Below are positions 12,071-24,200 of a stretch of DNA of 64,000 nt, piece by piece. Position numbers and translations under genes: made by a program. Each line of letters starts with the position of its first letter. Position 1 is the first letter of the stretch. Below the pieces are notes generated by a model. It saw only the letters and a list, made by a program, of their open reading frames with translations, was not told the origin of the DNA and made no database searches. The DNA is from Symbiodinium natans (Eukaryota; Sar; Dinophyceae; Suessiales; Symbiodiniaceae), in NCBI GenBank assembly GCA_905221605.1, contig CAJNDS010002524.1:903634-967633 (forward strand). The letters are read 5' to 3'.

Positions 12071-12786
12071 TATAGGGACTAGGGACAGGGTTTAAGTTCC
12101 TGCTGGGGCTGCCTCTCGGGTGCGGGGGTATAGCATCCCAACCGAGAAGAGGTGCTACATAGGAACATGAGGTGGCAATGCGTTCAACAACTGTTAGGCT
12201 CTTGGATTCTTCGTTCTGGCAGATGCTGCAGTAGCTCAAGTTATCAGATCGTCGGCCGTCATAGGGTCACTTCTCTAAGTTTATATTAGGGTCCCTTTGC
12301 GGGTTACTGTTATAAGGCTACCCTCAAGTTGGGTACCCAAGAAGCAACCAGAATTTTCAGAACTCACCATACAGCTTGGCTGCAGTACGCCACAGAGCCC
12401 GAAGCCCCCACGGGCTGACTACTTGGAGGTTAAATTGTAGGGTGACTCTGGTTATAACTTTTTTTGGGTGCTTATGAACCTACAAAAGTACCCATGAACC
12501 TTCAAGTAGCCTGGAGAGTGTATTAATCTGTCAGGAGGGCTGCAAGGGGAAGATCTTAGCTCTCTACCCCAAGGCTCAAATGTACTGCCATATTGGTTTG
12601 TACATTGTACATCGGGAGCTTGGTAAAGTTAGGTCTCCTTCCCCTAAAACGAGTCTACCTTGGGGCGTTTTGGGTGCGATCCGTCTAAAGCAGACTAGCA
12701 AACCTCTACGCCGGCTCAGCCTTTGCCACTATACAGCTTGCTTGCTTGGTAGACCATCTCCGCATCCTCCTCCGGTCCTCGGCGCG

Positions 12787-15700
12787 ATGGGCGGCATGTC
12801 TCAGGTTGGGGCGGCGGAGAAGCAGACCCGGGACTCCCGGACAGCCTCGATGCTGGAGATTTTGGGCCTCAAGGGCAACTTCAGCCACCTGAACCTGTCG
12901 GACCCCTTCAACGTGCACAAGCTGGGCTCCAGCTACGCCACCGAGATCCGTGCAGGCTTGACGACTTTCTTGGCCATGGCCTACATCCTTCCGGTCAACA
13001 GCGGCATGCTGAGCCTGGCCGTGCCTGACATGAAGGAGCAGCTTGTGTGTGCCACGGCCCTCTCTGCCTTCTTTGGCTGTTGGTTCATGGGCCTCCTGTC
13101 CAACTTCCCCTTCATGCTTGCGCCAGGCATGGGCACCAATGCCTACTTCACCTTCAGCATCGTCTTGGGCCGTGGACTCCCATGGCAAGCCGCCTTCGCG
13201 GCCGTCTTTGTGGCGGGCTGCCTCTTCACCCTGCTCAGCGTCACGGGCATGCGGACACTGCTCATCCGGCTCTTCCCCACAGGCATCAAGGAAATCATCG
13301 GGGCAGGCGTCGGGCTCTTCCTGACCTTCATCGCCTTCCAGGGTTCCGAGGGCATGGGCATCTCCGTCGCAGATCCCGCCACGCTGGTGAAGCTGGGCTC
13401 CTTGAGCTCAGCCTCCTACGACTCGGCGAAGATGTGGATGAGCCTCCTGGTGCTCATAGTCACAGCCACCCTCATGGCTGCCAAGGTTCCTGGGGCCCCC
13501 TTGGTCGGCATCGTCTTTGGAACCGTGGTGTGCTGGATCGAGGGCTGGGCGCACGGCGTGGAAGGATCCGTCTTCGGCTACCCCTTCGGTACCGGAGGCG
13601 ACCGGTCCGCTGATGACTTCCACATCTTCGTGCCCACCGGCATTGCCCCGCTGCTGCAAGAGAAACGTAGAACAACCAACCAGGGGTCTTCACTGATCTT
13701 CCCCGTCTTCTCCCCTCCTTCTCGAACTGCACAGGTTTCCCAGCCTGCCCCTATATCGATCCCCCTATATAGATCATCCGTAGATCAGAGCCTGCCTTTA
13801 GCAGACGCTCGAATCCTGCAAGACTTCACATGTACAACGGTTTCGAGCCTTACTTAGGCCCCAAACCCGAAAACCCTGCGTGGGACCCCTTAGTTTGCAG
13901 GCATAGCCTATAAAACTGTAGGTAACAAAAAGTGTCCCAGGTATAAACCCGAAGCCTGACCCCAACAAAGCGCTCTAAACCCTAAACGGCCCTAAACCCT
14001 AAACCCTACAACCCCTGAGACCTAGAAACAGGCCACAAAAGCACTCTAAACCCTAAACGGCCCTAAACCTAAACCGTCGATGCCGGCAACGAGGTCGCCA
14101 AGCCTTCTCTGGAGGGCCTCGCCGGTGCGCTTTGGGAAGGCTTTGAGTGGGCCCCTTGGCAGTTGCAACCCTAAACCCTACACCCTAAACCCTAAACCCT
14201 AAACCCTGAGGCTCGAAGGCCTCTTATTTTTAAGGGTTTTCGGGCCAAAAGGCCTTCTCATGCAAGGTTTTGGGGCTATCTTGAGCCTGAGGGGGTCATG
14301 TTGAAGGGAGGGGTGCTGCTGAATTAGGGGTTTAGGGTTTAAGGTTAGGGGTTCAGGGTTCAGGGTCCAGGGGAGTTCCTATCATGAGGATAATGAGGAT
14401 GCGAGCACCTGTGTTCATCTTGTACATGTGTGGAGGGAGTTCGAGGAGGAGTGTTGTTGGAGGGCTTCTCCGTTCGTGAACGCCTCGGCTTTGTGGTAAC
14501 TTTTGAAGGCCACATGGTGTATACAGAGTGCAGACTTGCCGAAAAAAGAAGGCTTTCCATCCGGACACCAGTGCCACGTTTTGGACCGCCGTGGCGACGT
14601 TCTGTTGCCTGGAGATGCAAGCAGCACGGAGTGCGGTTCCTTCTAACTGTTACAGTCGCCGGTTGTTTTGCCGAGCTTCCTTCCAGACGTCCCGGTCTAA
14701 GGCTACACCGACCTCCTCGACTCCTCCGGCACATTCTTCGCGGTGGCGAAGGTCGCAGGGCTCACAGACAGCCACGGCAACCTTCCCCTGGCCCGTCAGA
14801 ACATGGCCTACCTGGCGGATGCGCTGGCCATGCTGGCTGGGAGCTTAGACCCTAAGGGTCCATGTACCTATATGGTATATAATTGCCCTCAAAGGGGTTC
14901 CCATATGGTAGCCTCAGGGCCCAAGTATGTACTGTATAGGTACATGGACTCTTTAGAGGAGAGTTTAGAACATTGCTGGTCTTTCAAGTATCCTATACTG
15001 CCAGGGACCTAATAGTTGGGATAGAGCAAGGGCCCCATAATTAGGTGCCTGGAAAGATAGGGTCAAAGAGTGCACATCCTTAGTTGTAGAGTAGGTAACC
15101 TCTAGCTTTATTGGGGGAATATATAATCCCCTTCTAATCCCAAAGGTTAACCTTTAAAGATCCCTTGGTACTGGACAACTAGGCATACACTAAGCCTCCA
15201 CCCAAACCCTAAACCATAAACCCTAAACCCTAAACCTTAAACCCTAAAGCCTAAAGCCTAAACCCTAAACCCTAAATCCTAAACCCTAACCCCCCCGAAG
15301 GTGGGCTCAGTGCTCGGCGTCTCAACGGTCGCCACCTTTGCGGAGTCTACGGCCGGGGTCGCAGATGGCGCCAAGACCGGCCTGGCCTCGCTGGTGACCT
15401 ACTGTTGGTTAGTACTTGGAGGTTCATGGTACTTAGTAACTAAGTATAACTGTACTTACAAACCACTTATAGGCCCCTTTTAAGTGCCCAAATATGGTTA
15501 GAAGTACAGTTATAAGTACAGTTATGTTTTACTAAGTACCATGGACCTCCAAGTAGGGGATGATGGAATGAGGTACCCCATTATAGTTATAATCCCTGAA
15601 AGGTATATTTAATAGGGTGATATAGGGAATCCCTTGAAAGGTATACTTATATGGGGATGGGTACCCTGTTCTATTACAGGGTATATAGTAGAGGGATATT

Positions 15701-16484
15701 GGTTCCCTCATTCCCTACTAACCAACAGTGAGGTGACGGGCACCTGCTTCCTGCTGGCCATTCCCTTCTCCCCGGTGGTCTCCGCTGTGCCGGGGCTTTG
15801 CAGATTTGACCCCGACTCCTTGGGTGCGTTTCCGACCTTAGGGTTTAGGGTTTAGGGTTTCGGGTGTTGCGAGGTCCATATTCTAGATAGGTGAGCTCGT
15901 CGAGTCGTGTGACGAGGACACCTTGAACGAAACCCTAAACCCTAAACCTTATACACCCTAAACCCTAAACCCCAAACCCTAAACCCTAAACCCTAAACCG
16001 ATTCTGAGCCGAGGTCCCTCCGCTGGCCTCCGGGCCCATCCTCTGCCTCCTGGGCGCCATGATGTGCAGCTCCGTGCGGGGCGTGGACTGGGACGACTTG
16101 GAGGACTATTAAAAATGCTTCAGAACCCTCCGAAAAATAAGCAAAAACACATTCTTCCTTATAAGGGTAATATAGGGATTAGGTCTTTTTTATTCTTTTG
16201 GGGTTCTTAAGCAGATAGTAGAGGAGTCCGTGCCGGCCTTCGTGGCCATGATCACCATGCCCTTCACTTTCAGCATCGGCTACGGCATCATCGCCGGCTT
16301 GGTCTTGTGGGCCTCGATTCAGGTCCTGCTCGCTCCCCTGCGGCTCTACCGTGGAGAGAGCCCCATGGTTCGAGTTCACATGCTTTGGGCTTCTGCCTTT
16401 GTCGAAAGCAAGGATGACAAGCTGGAGAACGGCAAGGACACCCCCAGCACCATCACCCCGAGCCAGTCATCCTCCGAGGTCTAA
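12787..16484 (+). CDS. AzgA-type purine/nucleobase permease (NCS2-related), 8 exons
   Basis: Exons: 12787-13659, 14094-14161, 14398-14429, 14702-14835, 15301-15393, 15733-15786, 16014-16103, 16224-16484. Every join keeps frame and gives 534 aa, ending in TAA. Motifs match the AzgA hypoxanthine/adenine/guanine permease family: TTFLAMAYILPVN near 59-71, APGMGTNAYF at 112-121, GAGVGLFLTFIAFQ at 172-185, DLLDSSGTFFAVAK from about 328, GVSTVATFAESTAGVADG from about 375, SVRGVDWDDLEESVPAF across the last join. Many hydrophobic segments fit a polytopic membrane protein that imports purines. The start at 12787 is chosen because family similarity begins soon after; a second ATG is at 12796, and the same frame extends up to 12580. 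Donors are GA, GT, GT, GC, GT, GT, GA; all acceptors are AG followed by G. Exon 3 could start at 14371 or 14389 instead, also in frame. The family is certain; the exact edges of exons 2 and 3 are less so. Confidence 0.93.
15394..15732. mobile_element. Permease intron 5: one MITE nested in another
   Basis: The intron is flanked by GGTGAC on both sides. The outer element has arms CTACTGTTGGTTAGTA and TACTAACCAACAG, and its right part carries GAATGAGG / CCTCATTCCC as in the element at 8,398-8,494. Inside it, at 15,413-15,555, is a TACTTGGAGGTTC-family element bordered by TA on each side. Confidence 0.85.
16104..16223. mobile_element. Permease intron 7 is a single MITE (introner)
   Basis: A 120-bp intron, GA to AG, whose ends CTATTAAAAATGCTTCAGAA and GGTTCTTAAGCAGATAGTAG are imperfect inverted repeats. 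GAGGA is present at both exon junctions, as for a target-site duplication. The same element occurs outside recognised exons at 4,763-4,916 and 11,228-11,345, and inverted at 34,018-34,125. Confidence 0.85.
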
Positions 16485-17520
16485 GCAAGCCGCAAGAGCC
16501 TCCTTCCTTCTCATGGCGCTCCACGCGTGCATCGTGCACACGGCACGTGTACAGGCATGTCGCCGCGTTGCTTGTGCCATCTTCTTGTATTGTAGTGCTC
16601 ATGCCGATTCCGCTTGAATGTACAGGCGTGTCGCGCAGCCTAAGGGGGCTGGGTGACCTCAGCAGATGGCCTGTCTAGCGGTCCTCACTGTCATGACAAT
16701 TTGACTGCAAGCGGTTTTTTCTCTGTGCAGACGCACGCCTGGCGAGGCCTGCACTCATGCTGCACGACTTCAGCCGCCGCAAAAGGGCGAGCGGCAGGTG
16801 TGTGCAAGAAGTTGCCATCTTTTCCAGTCGCAGATGTGCACGCAGTGTCACTGCGACGTGAGCGAAAATGGCATCGAAGTACTTCGAGCTCCAAAGTGAC
16901 AACCTCTCGGAGTGCTAGCCGAAGCAGTCCCCAGCAGCAATCGCAAGTTCTGGCCAAGTCTTCTTAAAGCAAACTTAAAAGCACTCTCCATGCCGCTGCG
17001 AACCGCCAGCACACATGGCATGGCGGCGCAGAATTCCCTGCAAGTTGTGGTGTATCAACTTCAGCTTTATCTTCCTACTGGTAGGAACTTGCCCCTTAGC
17101 AATTAATTACCCTAAACCCTAAACCCTAATTAAACCCTCAACCCTCCAAGGTGGCGATCGCCAGGCGCGCGGCTAAAAGGAGTTAGCAGCTTGGGAGCTT
17201 TCAAGGGCTTGGAAGCCGGAGGTGGGGATGTCAATCCTGTTAGGGTTTAGGGTTTAGGGTTTAAAGGGTTTACGGTGACTGTTTTCAAACATGTGGAGGG
17301 CGGGCCCAGGCCACAAGCCACAGAGGTAGTATAAAATATCTATTTAATTTCCGTGTGTTTAAATGTATAATCTAAGTGCCCTTGCTTTGCCCTGGCACTT
17401 GGGGCAACTCGCCGACGCCTGGAATTGGTTTTGGTGCTTTTCAGTGGTTTGGATAGAAAAATACTCGAGGGGCTCTCGGGGGGCCTTTGGGGTTGCTGGG
17501 CTTTTGCAGGCTTTTCAGGG
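16485..17520. other. Permease 3' flank, mostly unique sequence
   Basis: About 600 bp of unique, GC-balanced sequence that I take as 3' UTR and spacer. Short C-strand telomeric units follow at 17,108-17,130, then a G-strand array at 17,238-17,262. Open frames here show no motif, and I see no gene. Confidence 0.5.
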
Positions 17521-17524
17521 CCGT

Positions 17525-20165
17525 GGGAAGCCAGAAAGTCCTAGGTTTCTGTGGGCTTGGGGCCTTTCAGGGGTGGGAAGAAGCCAGAAAACACCCTAGG
17601 ACAATGTCCTAGGTTTCTGTGGGCTTGGGGCCTTTCAGGGGTGGGAAGAAGCCAGAAAACACCCTAGGACAATGTCCTAGGTTTCTGGGTGGGGCCTTTC
17701 AGGGGTGGGAAGAAGCCAGAAAAACCCTAGGACAATGTCCTAGGTTTCTGTGGGCTTGGGGCCTTTCAGGGTGGGAAGAAGCCAGAAAACACCCTAGGAC
17801 AATGTCCTAGGTTTCTGGGCTTGGGGCCTTTCAGGGGTGGGAAGAAGCCAGAAAACACCCTAGGACAATGTCCTAGGTTTCTGTGGGCTTGGGGCCTTTC
17901 AGGGGTGGGAAGAAGCCAATAGGACAATGTCCTAGGTTTCTGGTGCTTGGGGCCTTTCAGGGGTGGGAAGAAGCCAGAAAACACCCTAGGACAATGTACT
18001 AGGTTTCTGGTGCTTGGGGCCTTTCAGGCGTGGGAAGAAGCCAGAAAACACCCTAGGACAATGTCCTAGGTTTCTGGGGCTTGGGGCCTTTCAGGGGTGG
18101 GAAGAAGCCAGAAAACACCCTAGGACAATGTCCTAGGTTTCTGTGGGCTTGGGGCCTCTCAGGGGTGGGAAGAAGCGAAAACGCCCTAGGACAATGTCCT
18201 AGGTTTCTGTGGCCTTGGGGCGTTTCAGGGGTGGGAAGAAGCCAGAAAACCCCCCAGGACAATGTCCTAGGTTTCTGGGGCTTGGGGCCTTTCAGGGGTG
18301 GGAAGAAGCCAGAAAACACCCTAGGACAATGTCCTAGGTTTCTGGGGCTTGGGGCCTTTCAGGGGTGGGAAGAAGCCAGAAAACACCCTAGGACAATGTC
18401 CTAGGTTGCTCTTTCAGGGGTGGGAAGAGGGCAGAAAACACCCTAGGACAATGTCCTAGGTTTCTGTGGGCTTGGGGCCTTTCAGAAAACACCCTTGGAC
18501 AATGTCCTAGGTTTCTGTGGCTTGGGGCTTTTCAGGGGTGGGAAGAAGCCAGAAAACGCCCTAGGACAATGTCCTAGGTTTCTGTGGGCTTGGGGCCTTG
18601 CAGGGGTGGGAAGAAGCCAGAAGACACCCTAGGACAATGTCCTAGGTTTCTGGGGCTTGGGGCATTTCAGGGGTGGGAAGAAGCCAGAAAACACCCTAGG
18701 ACAATGTCCTAGGTTTCTGTGGGTTTGGGGCCTTTCAGGGGTGGGAAGAAGCCGGAAAACACCCTAGGACAATGTCCTAGGTTTCTGGGGCTTGGGGCCT
18801 TTCAGGCGTGGGAAGAAGCCAGAAAACAGCCTAGGACAATGTCCTAGGTTTCTGTGGGCTTGGGGCCTTTCAGGGGTGGGAAGAAGCCAAAAAACACCCT
18901 AGGACAATGTCCTAGGTTTCTGGTGCTTGGGGCCTTTCAGGGGTGGGAAGAAGCCAGAAAACACCCTAGGACAATGTACTAGGTTTCTGGTGCTTGGGGC
19001 CTTTCAGGCGTGGGAAGAAGCCAGAAAACACCCTAGGACAATGTCCTAGGTTTCTGGGGCTTGGGGCCTTTCAGGGGTGGGAAGAAGCCAGAAAACACCC
19101 TAGGACAATGTCCTAGGTTTCTGTGGGCTTGGGGCCTCTCAGGGGTGGGAAGAAGCCAGAAAACACCCCAGGACAATGTCCTAGGTTTCTGGGGCTTGGG
19201 GCCTTTCAGGGGTGGGAAGAAGCCAGAAAACACCCAGGACAATGTCCTAGGTTTCTGGGGCTTGGGGCCTTTCAGGGGTGGGAAGAAGCCAGAAAACACC
19301 CTAGGACAATGTCCTAGGTTTCTGGGGGCTTGGGGCCTTTCAGGGGTGGGAAGAAACCAGAAAACACCCAGGACAATGTCCTAGGTTTCTGTGGCTTGGG
19401 GCCTTTCAGGGGTGGGAAGAGGCCAGAAAACGCCCTAGGACAATGTCCTAGGTTTCTGTGGCTTGGGGCCTTTCAGGGGTGGGAAGAAGCCAGAAAACGC
19501 CCTGGGACAATGTCCTAGGTTTCTGTGGGCTTGGGGCCTTGCAGGGGTGGGAAGAAGCCAGAGAACACCCTAGGACAATGTCCTGGGTTTCTGGGGCTTG
19601 GGGCCTTTCAGGGGTGGGAAGAAGCCAGAAAACACCCTAGGACAATGTCCTAGGTTTCTGGGGCTTGGGGCCTTTCAGGGGTGGGAAGAAGCCAGAAAAC
19701 ACCCTAGGACAATGTCCTAGGTTGCTCTTTCAGGGGTGGGAAGAGGGCAGAAAACACCCTAGGACAATGTCCTAGGTTTCTGTGGGCTTGGGGCCTTTCA
19801 GAAAACACCCTTGGACAATGTCCTAGGTTTCTGTGGCTTGGGGCTTTTCAGGGGTGGGAAGAAGCCAGAAAACGCCCTAGGACAATGTCCTAGGTTTCTG
19901 TGGGCTTGGGGCCTTGCAGGGGTGGGAAGAAGCCAGAAGACACCCTAGGACAATGTCCTAGGTTTCTGGGGCTTGGGGCATTTCAGGGGTGGGAAGAAGC
20001 CAGAAAACACCCTAGGACAATGTCCTAGGTTTCTGTGGGTTTGGGGCCTTTCAGGGGTGGGAAGAAGCCGGAAAACACCCTAGGACAATGTCCTAGGTTT
20101 CTGGGGCTTGGGGCCTTTCAGGCGTGGGAAGAAGCCAGAAAACAGCCTAGGACAATGTCCCAGGG
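17525..20165 (+). repeat. 68-bp satellite, about 39 copies, with a palindrome in each unit
   Basis: The unit contains the near-palindrome CCTAGGACAATGTCCTAGG (9-bp arms round one base), followed by TTTCTGTGGGCTTGGGGCC, TTTCAGGGGTGGGAAGAAGC and CAGAAAACAC. Units differ by a few bases. Longer segments are duplicated: the unit with GTTGCTCTTTCAGG occurs at 18,405 and 19,721 (1,316 bp apart) with the following 440 bp repeated, and the variant TGTACTAGG recurs 980 bp apart at about 17,997 and 18,977. Several open frames cross the array in both directions but follow the repeat, so I do not call them genes. Confidence 0.95.
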
Positions 20166-21215
20166 CTGAAAGCCTCCAAGCCATTACAAAAGTCTAAGCC
20201 CAAACCCCAACCCACAACAACACCTTCACCGACAGCAGGCAGCCGACGTCGTGGACGACCCCGTTTCCAAGGGGGTAATTTTAGTGGTGATGGTTTCCGG
20301 GTGTTTAAAAAAGGGGCGGCCCCACCCAACCCCTCACGGAGGTAGTAGAAAATATTTGTTTTATTTACTTAAATGTCCGCAATATAAAATAGGCACCGTA
20401 GGGTTTAGGGTTTAGGGTCTAGGGTCTAGGGTTTAGGGTTTAGGGTTTAGGGTATAACAAGAAGAAGAAGAACAGCCGGCCCCGAATGAAAGACTCGTTG
20501 CGGTAAGGGGAGTCAGGCTCAGGGTTTTCGGGTTCGTTGTTTTCCGCTTAAGGTTGAAGTTTAATGTTGAGAATACATGGCGCATGGAAGAAACCTCGCT
20601 TGGTTTGGGAGCACAGACAACCTAACACCCCCCAGCTTGAGGGGCATCAGGGTAGTATTGTTCCGGTATGCCGTTGCTTCTTGCTACCTCAAAGATCGCT
20701 TTCCTCCTCAGGGTTTGTTCTGTCGCCGGGTCTGAATACAAGTGGGGGGTGGGGGGGGGGGGGGGGGTGGCGGGGGGGGCGGGTGGGGGGGGGGGTGGGG
20801 GGGGGGTGGGGGGGGGGTGGGGGGGGGTGGGGGGGGTGGGGGGGGGGTGGGGGGGGGTGGGGGGGGTGGGGGGGGTGGGGGGGGTGGGGGGGTGGGGGGG
20901 GGTGGGGGGCCAAAAAGGGTTCCATCTCAACCGAAGCCCTGAAGCCTAGACTGTAAACACTAAACCCTAAAACCCTAGAACCCTAAAACCCTAAAACCCT
21001 AAAACCCTAAACACCAAACCCGAATCCCTAAAACCTGAACCGTGTGTAGGGAGTTGCAGGTCGACACAATGTCAGAAATTCTAGGCTTGCAGCGTTGACA
21101 GGGCTGTAGGGGCTTTTATTAAGACTTCCAAGTAGGGGTTCCGGGTTTAGGGTTTAGGGTTTAGGGTTTAGGGTTTAGGGTTTAGGGCGAGTAGGGTGCC
21201 TTGCCTGCTCTGAAT
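20166..21215. other. Spacer with a G-rich tract and telomeric arrays
   Basis: Unique sequence to 20,400, G-strand TTTAGGG at 20,400-20,455, then unique sequence, then a strongly strand-biased G tract at 20,743-20,908 made of runs of 5-10 G separated by single T. CCCTAAAA units lie at 20,955-21,015 and TTTAGGG at 21,142-21,187. The open frames over the G tract are low-complexity shadows. Confidence 0.7.
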
Positions 21216-21218
21216 GTA

Positions 21219-24200
21219 GGCCGGCCTCTGGCTCACCGCGGAGATCGAGCGTTTTCGTCAGGCGGCCCATGGCCCCGGGGGTTCAGCCTTCTTGGGCTCG
21301 AAAACTTTCAAGCTCAAGCCCTAAACCCTGAACCCTAAACCCTGAACCATAAACCCTAAACCCTATTCATGCCAGTAAGGAACCAGGCGTTCTACTCCTC
21401 GCCCGCCACCCGTATCCCACCTCTCAAAGCATCTCGAGAGTGCAGAGCTTCCGGGAGTCCCTGGAGCGCCCAACCCCAGAGTGGGCTCAGAGTGCCCAGC
21501 CCCGGAGTCCTGTAGGGTTTAGGGTTTAGGGTTTAGGATTTAGGGTTCAGGGTTTGGGTTTAGGGATGCTCGAAGTGAAAGAATTTTAAGCATCTTGTCG
21601 TAGCCCTGCGTAGCCCTCAACCTGCAAACAAGGTGCAGCAATTTTGGGGATTCTAGGACTCAGGGATTGGGATGATGGGTCTATAGCCTTTGGGGTCCCT
21701 AAACCCTTAACCCTTAAACCTCATGCACCCTGAACCTGGCAAGCGCCACAAAACATGAAGCCCTGAACCTTAGGGTTATGAGTGGGGTTGGTGTATATCT
21801 GGGGTGTTTAGGATTTAGGGCTTTGGGTGAAGGGTTCAGGGGGAAGTATGGTTAGAGCCTTATTTAGGAGCACGTAATTAAAAACCCGAAACCTTAAACC
21901 ACTTAGACCCTTTTTACACCCCAAAATAGAATAGAATACCCCTATTTTCGGAAGTACCCATGTGAACCTCCATGTAGATGCCGAGCCCGTACGAGCCCGC
22001 TTTCCCGGGACTTGTTTTAAAGAGGGCGCCTCTTTACTGCTTCAGGGTTTAGGGTTTAGGGTTTAGGGTTTAGGGTTTAGGGTTTAGGGTTTATAGGGTT
22101 TAGGGTTCAGGGTTTAGGGTTCAGGGTTTAGGGTTGAGGGTTTAGGGAGCAGCACAGTAGGCAAGTCTTTGCTCACAAGGTGAAAACGCGAGGCAAATGT
22201 GCAGACCGCACAAATCGCCAGACCAAAACACACCAAGCAACCAAAAACCCAAAAGCAACAGCAGGAACTGAACCCCGCCGAAAACTAGCGAGCGTAACGC
22301 AACCCTCCGGCTCAGAACTCGACGAAGAGGAACTAGTCGCAGTCGATCAGTCGAGAAAAATGGCCAAATCGGGAGCCCGCTTTCCCGGGAGGCCTTCCGC
22401 GAAGAGGCTGGCACCTGCCCTGGGCCCAGAGCTGTAGGGTTTTTAGGGTTTGAGGTTTAGGGTTTGGATTAAGCGGGGCGTCCTCGACCTTCAGGGCTTA
22501 TGGAGGTCAGAGTTTAGGTCTTATAAGGTTTGGGGTTTTGGGTTTTGGGTTGAAAGAGTTGGGGTTCCAGGGTTGTTTATTTCTTCCTCATGATAGATTG
22601 TTTCTGATAGTGGACACTTGGTCGATTTCCAGACGAGATCCTTCAACGGTATCTCAGCTTCATTTGGCTGAGCTTTTTCCTGGTTGAACGTCTAGCTGTT
22701 GAGTTTTTTTCAGCTGACACGCCCAAGCACCCCCAACATATCACTGCCAAGATCTTTAGTATGGGGGACCTTTCATGTAGGAAACTCCCGTCTGGGTAAT
22801 CAACAGTGTCCGAACTAACCACGCAGATGAAAACCCTAAACCCCAAAACCCTAAACCCTGAACCCTAAACCCTAAACCCAAACCCGAAAGCCACATCTGG
22901 AAGCCCAGAGAACCAGCAGTCATGAGATTCCTCGTGTCAGCCCGAAAACAGCCCCAGGAACCCGAAGCCCTCCAGTGAACGCCTCGCCAGGGCTCAGCCC
23001 TCTAGGCCTTCAAGACCCTGCATGAGCCCTACATCCCGAGACTTCCCCAAACCAGAAACAACCCCTAAACCCCAAACCCTAAACCCTAAACCCTAAACCG
23101 TAAACCCTAAACCCTAAACTCCCTAAATCCATAAATCCCTAAACCCCTAAACCCCTAAATCCACAAATCCCTAAACCCCTAAAACCAACATCTTCTTCAA
23201 CTCCAGCAGCCACACAGCATGGGCTCCTATACCCTATATAGACCCCTTCAGAAGGCGGGTTGATTCTGAACCCTAAACCCTAAAACTCTAAAACCCTAAA
23301 CCCTAAACCCTACACCCTAAACCCTAAACCCTACTAAGAATGGGGCCGAAGAGCCCCTAAACCCTAAACCCTACTAAGAATAGGACCGAAGAGCCCATCC
23401 TGGACGAAAAGGCCTCGAGACGCTTCGCGAGTCCATGCGCACGGCGGGCATCGCGCAGCTGCACCACCAGCCGCTTGGAGCGCGGAAGTCCGCGCCATGG
23501 GGAAGTTTAGGGTTTAGGGTTTAGGGTTTGTTCCAAAGTGCCGCGGTCCCGACCCGCGCCAGGGAGTGGTGGCGGGTCGGGCCGCCTCGGTGCAGCGGAT
23601 CCCACCCCAACCACCCAAACTACCACCTTTTTCGGGTTTAGAGCAGTCTACCCCCCACCCCCCTGTCAAGGGGGCTTTCACCTCCACTCTCCCCGATGGC
23701 CGGGGTGGGACGTACTGCTGCTGTTGCTTGAGCCTACACTGTCCTGGATCCAAACTTCTGTGTTTAAGACACCCTCAAGGCCATAGCTAAGCCAGGGCAA
23801 GCCCCGTGTCGGTTTTTCCAACCCGAGCCATGTTGGTCGCAGGACTCCGGAATAACCCGGATGAGATGGAGGGAATGCGGCGGGGGCAGCCCTGGCAGGC
23901 GCAACCCTGGCGTGCAACCCCGGCGAGGGCAACATTGCCAGCACCCTGCCAGAATAATAGAGTACTTTGGCAGGGAGCTTGTGATTCCTTCATAGAGAAG
24001 GACGACAAAGCCTTGCAAGCGCGCAAGGAGGACCAGGTTGTCTGGGAGGGGCGTCAATGAGAAGGTGCACAAGTAGGCGACATGGTGCCGGGGTTGGTGG
24101 TGGGGGGCAACCCTGAAGGGGGAGGGGGCGGGGGAAACCCTGGCAGGGACAACCCTCACAAGGGCAACTTTGGGGGGCGACCCTGGCGGGGCAGACCTGG

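Larger units (their letters stand above)
906..12786. other. Repeat-rich region with short exon-like islands; no complete gene
   Basis: About 12 kb of telomeric arrays in both orientations, MITE-like elements and short unique islands that read like exons on the + strand. Islands seen: about 1,233-1,290 (IETMREEQRESAKEALS), about 3,066-3,135 (NCTSAVAREASYAWPPVFN), about 7,508-7,565 (CAEQVETLPCEDPVERVC), about 8,990-9,105 (LEFADRPGFAPPQRRRG), about 10,135-10,205 (LTECVERDDEKLFGAFLG) and about 11,655-11,760 (QLEFRPQSASTHISDSLRF). They could belong to the gene that starts before the window. I could not join them in phase with confidence and recognise no family. The island readings are inference from open frame, codon look and nearby AG/GT/GC. 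Confidence 0.35.

Noticed and set aside
12706-13732. Minus-strand and alternative-frame open frames of 79-188 aa
   Set aside because: Shadows of the GC-rich first exon of the permease.
13660-13857. Extension of permease exon 1 to the stop at 13,857
   Set aside because: Similarity to AzgA ends at about 13,659, the tail has no family match, and the remaining domains are found in downstream exons that join in frame.
17563-19640. Open frames of 60-107 aa on both strands
   Set aside because: They are translations of the 68-bp satellite; frame and direction follow the repeat and carry no independent signal.
20564-20956. Gly/Trp- and Pro-rich open frames
   Set aside because: Low-complexity reading of the G tract.
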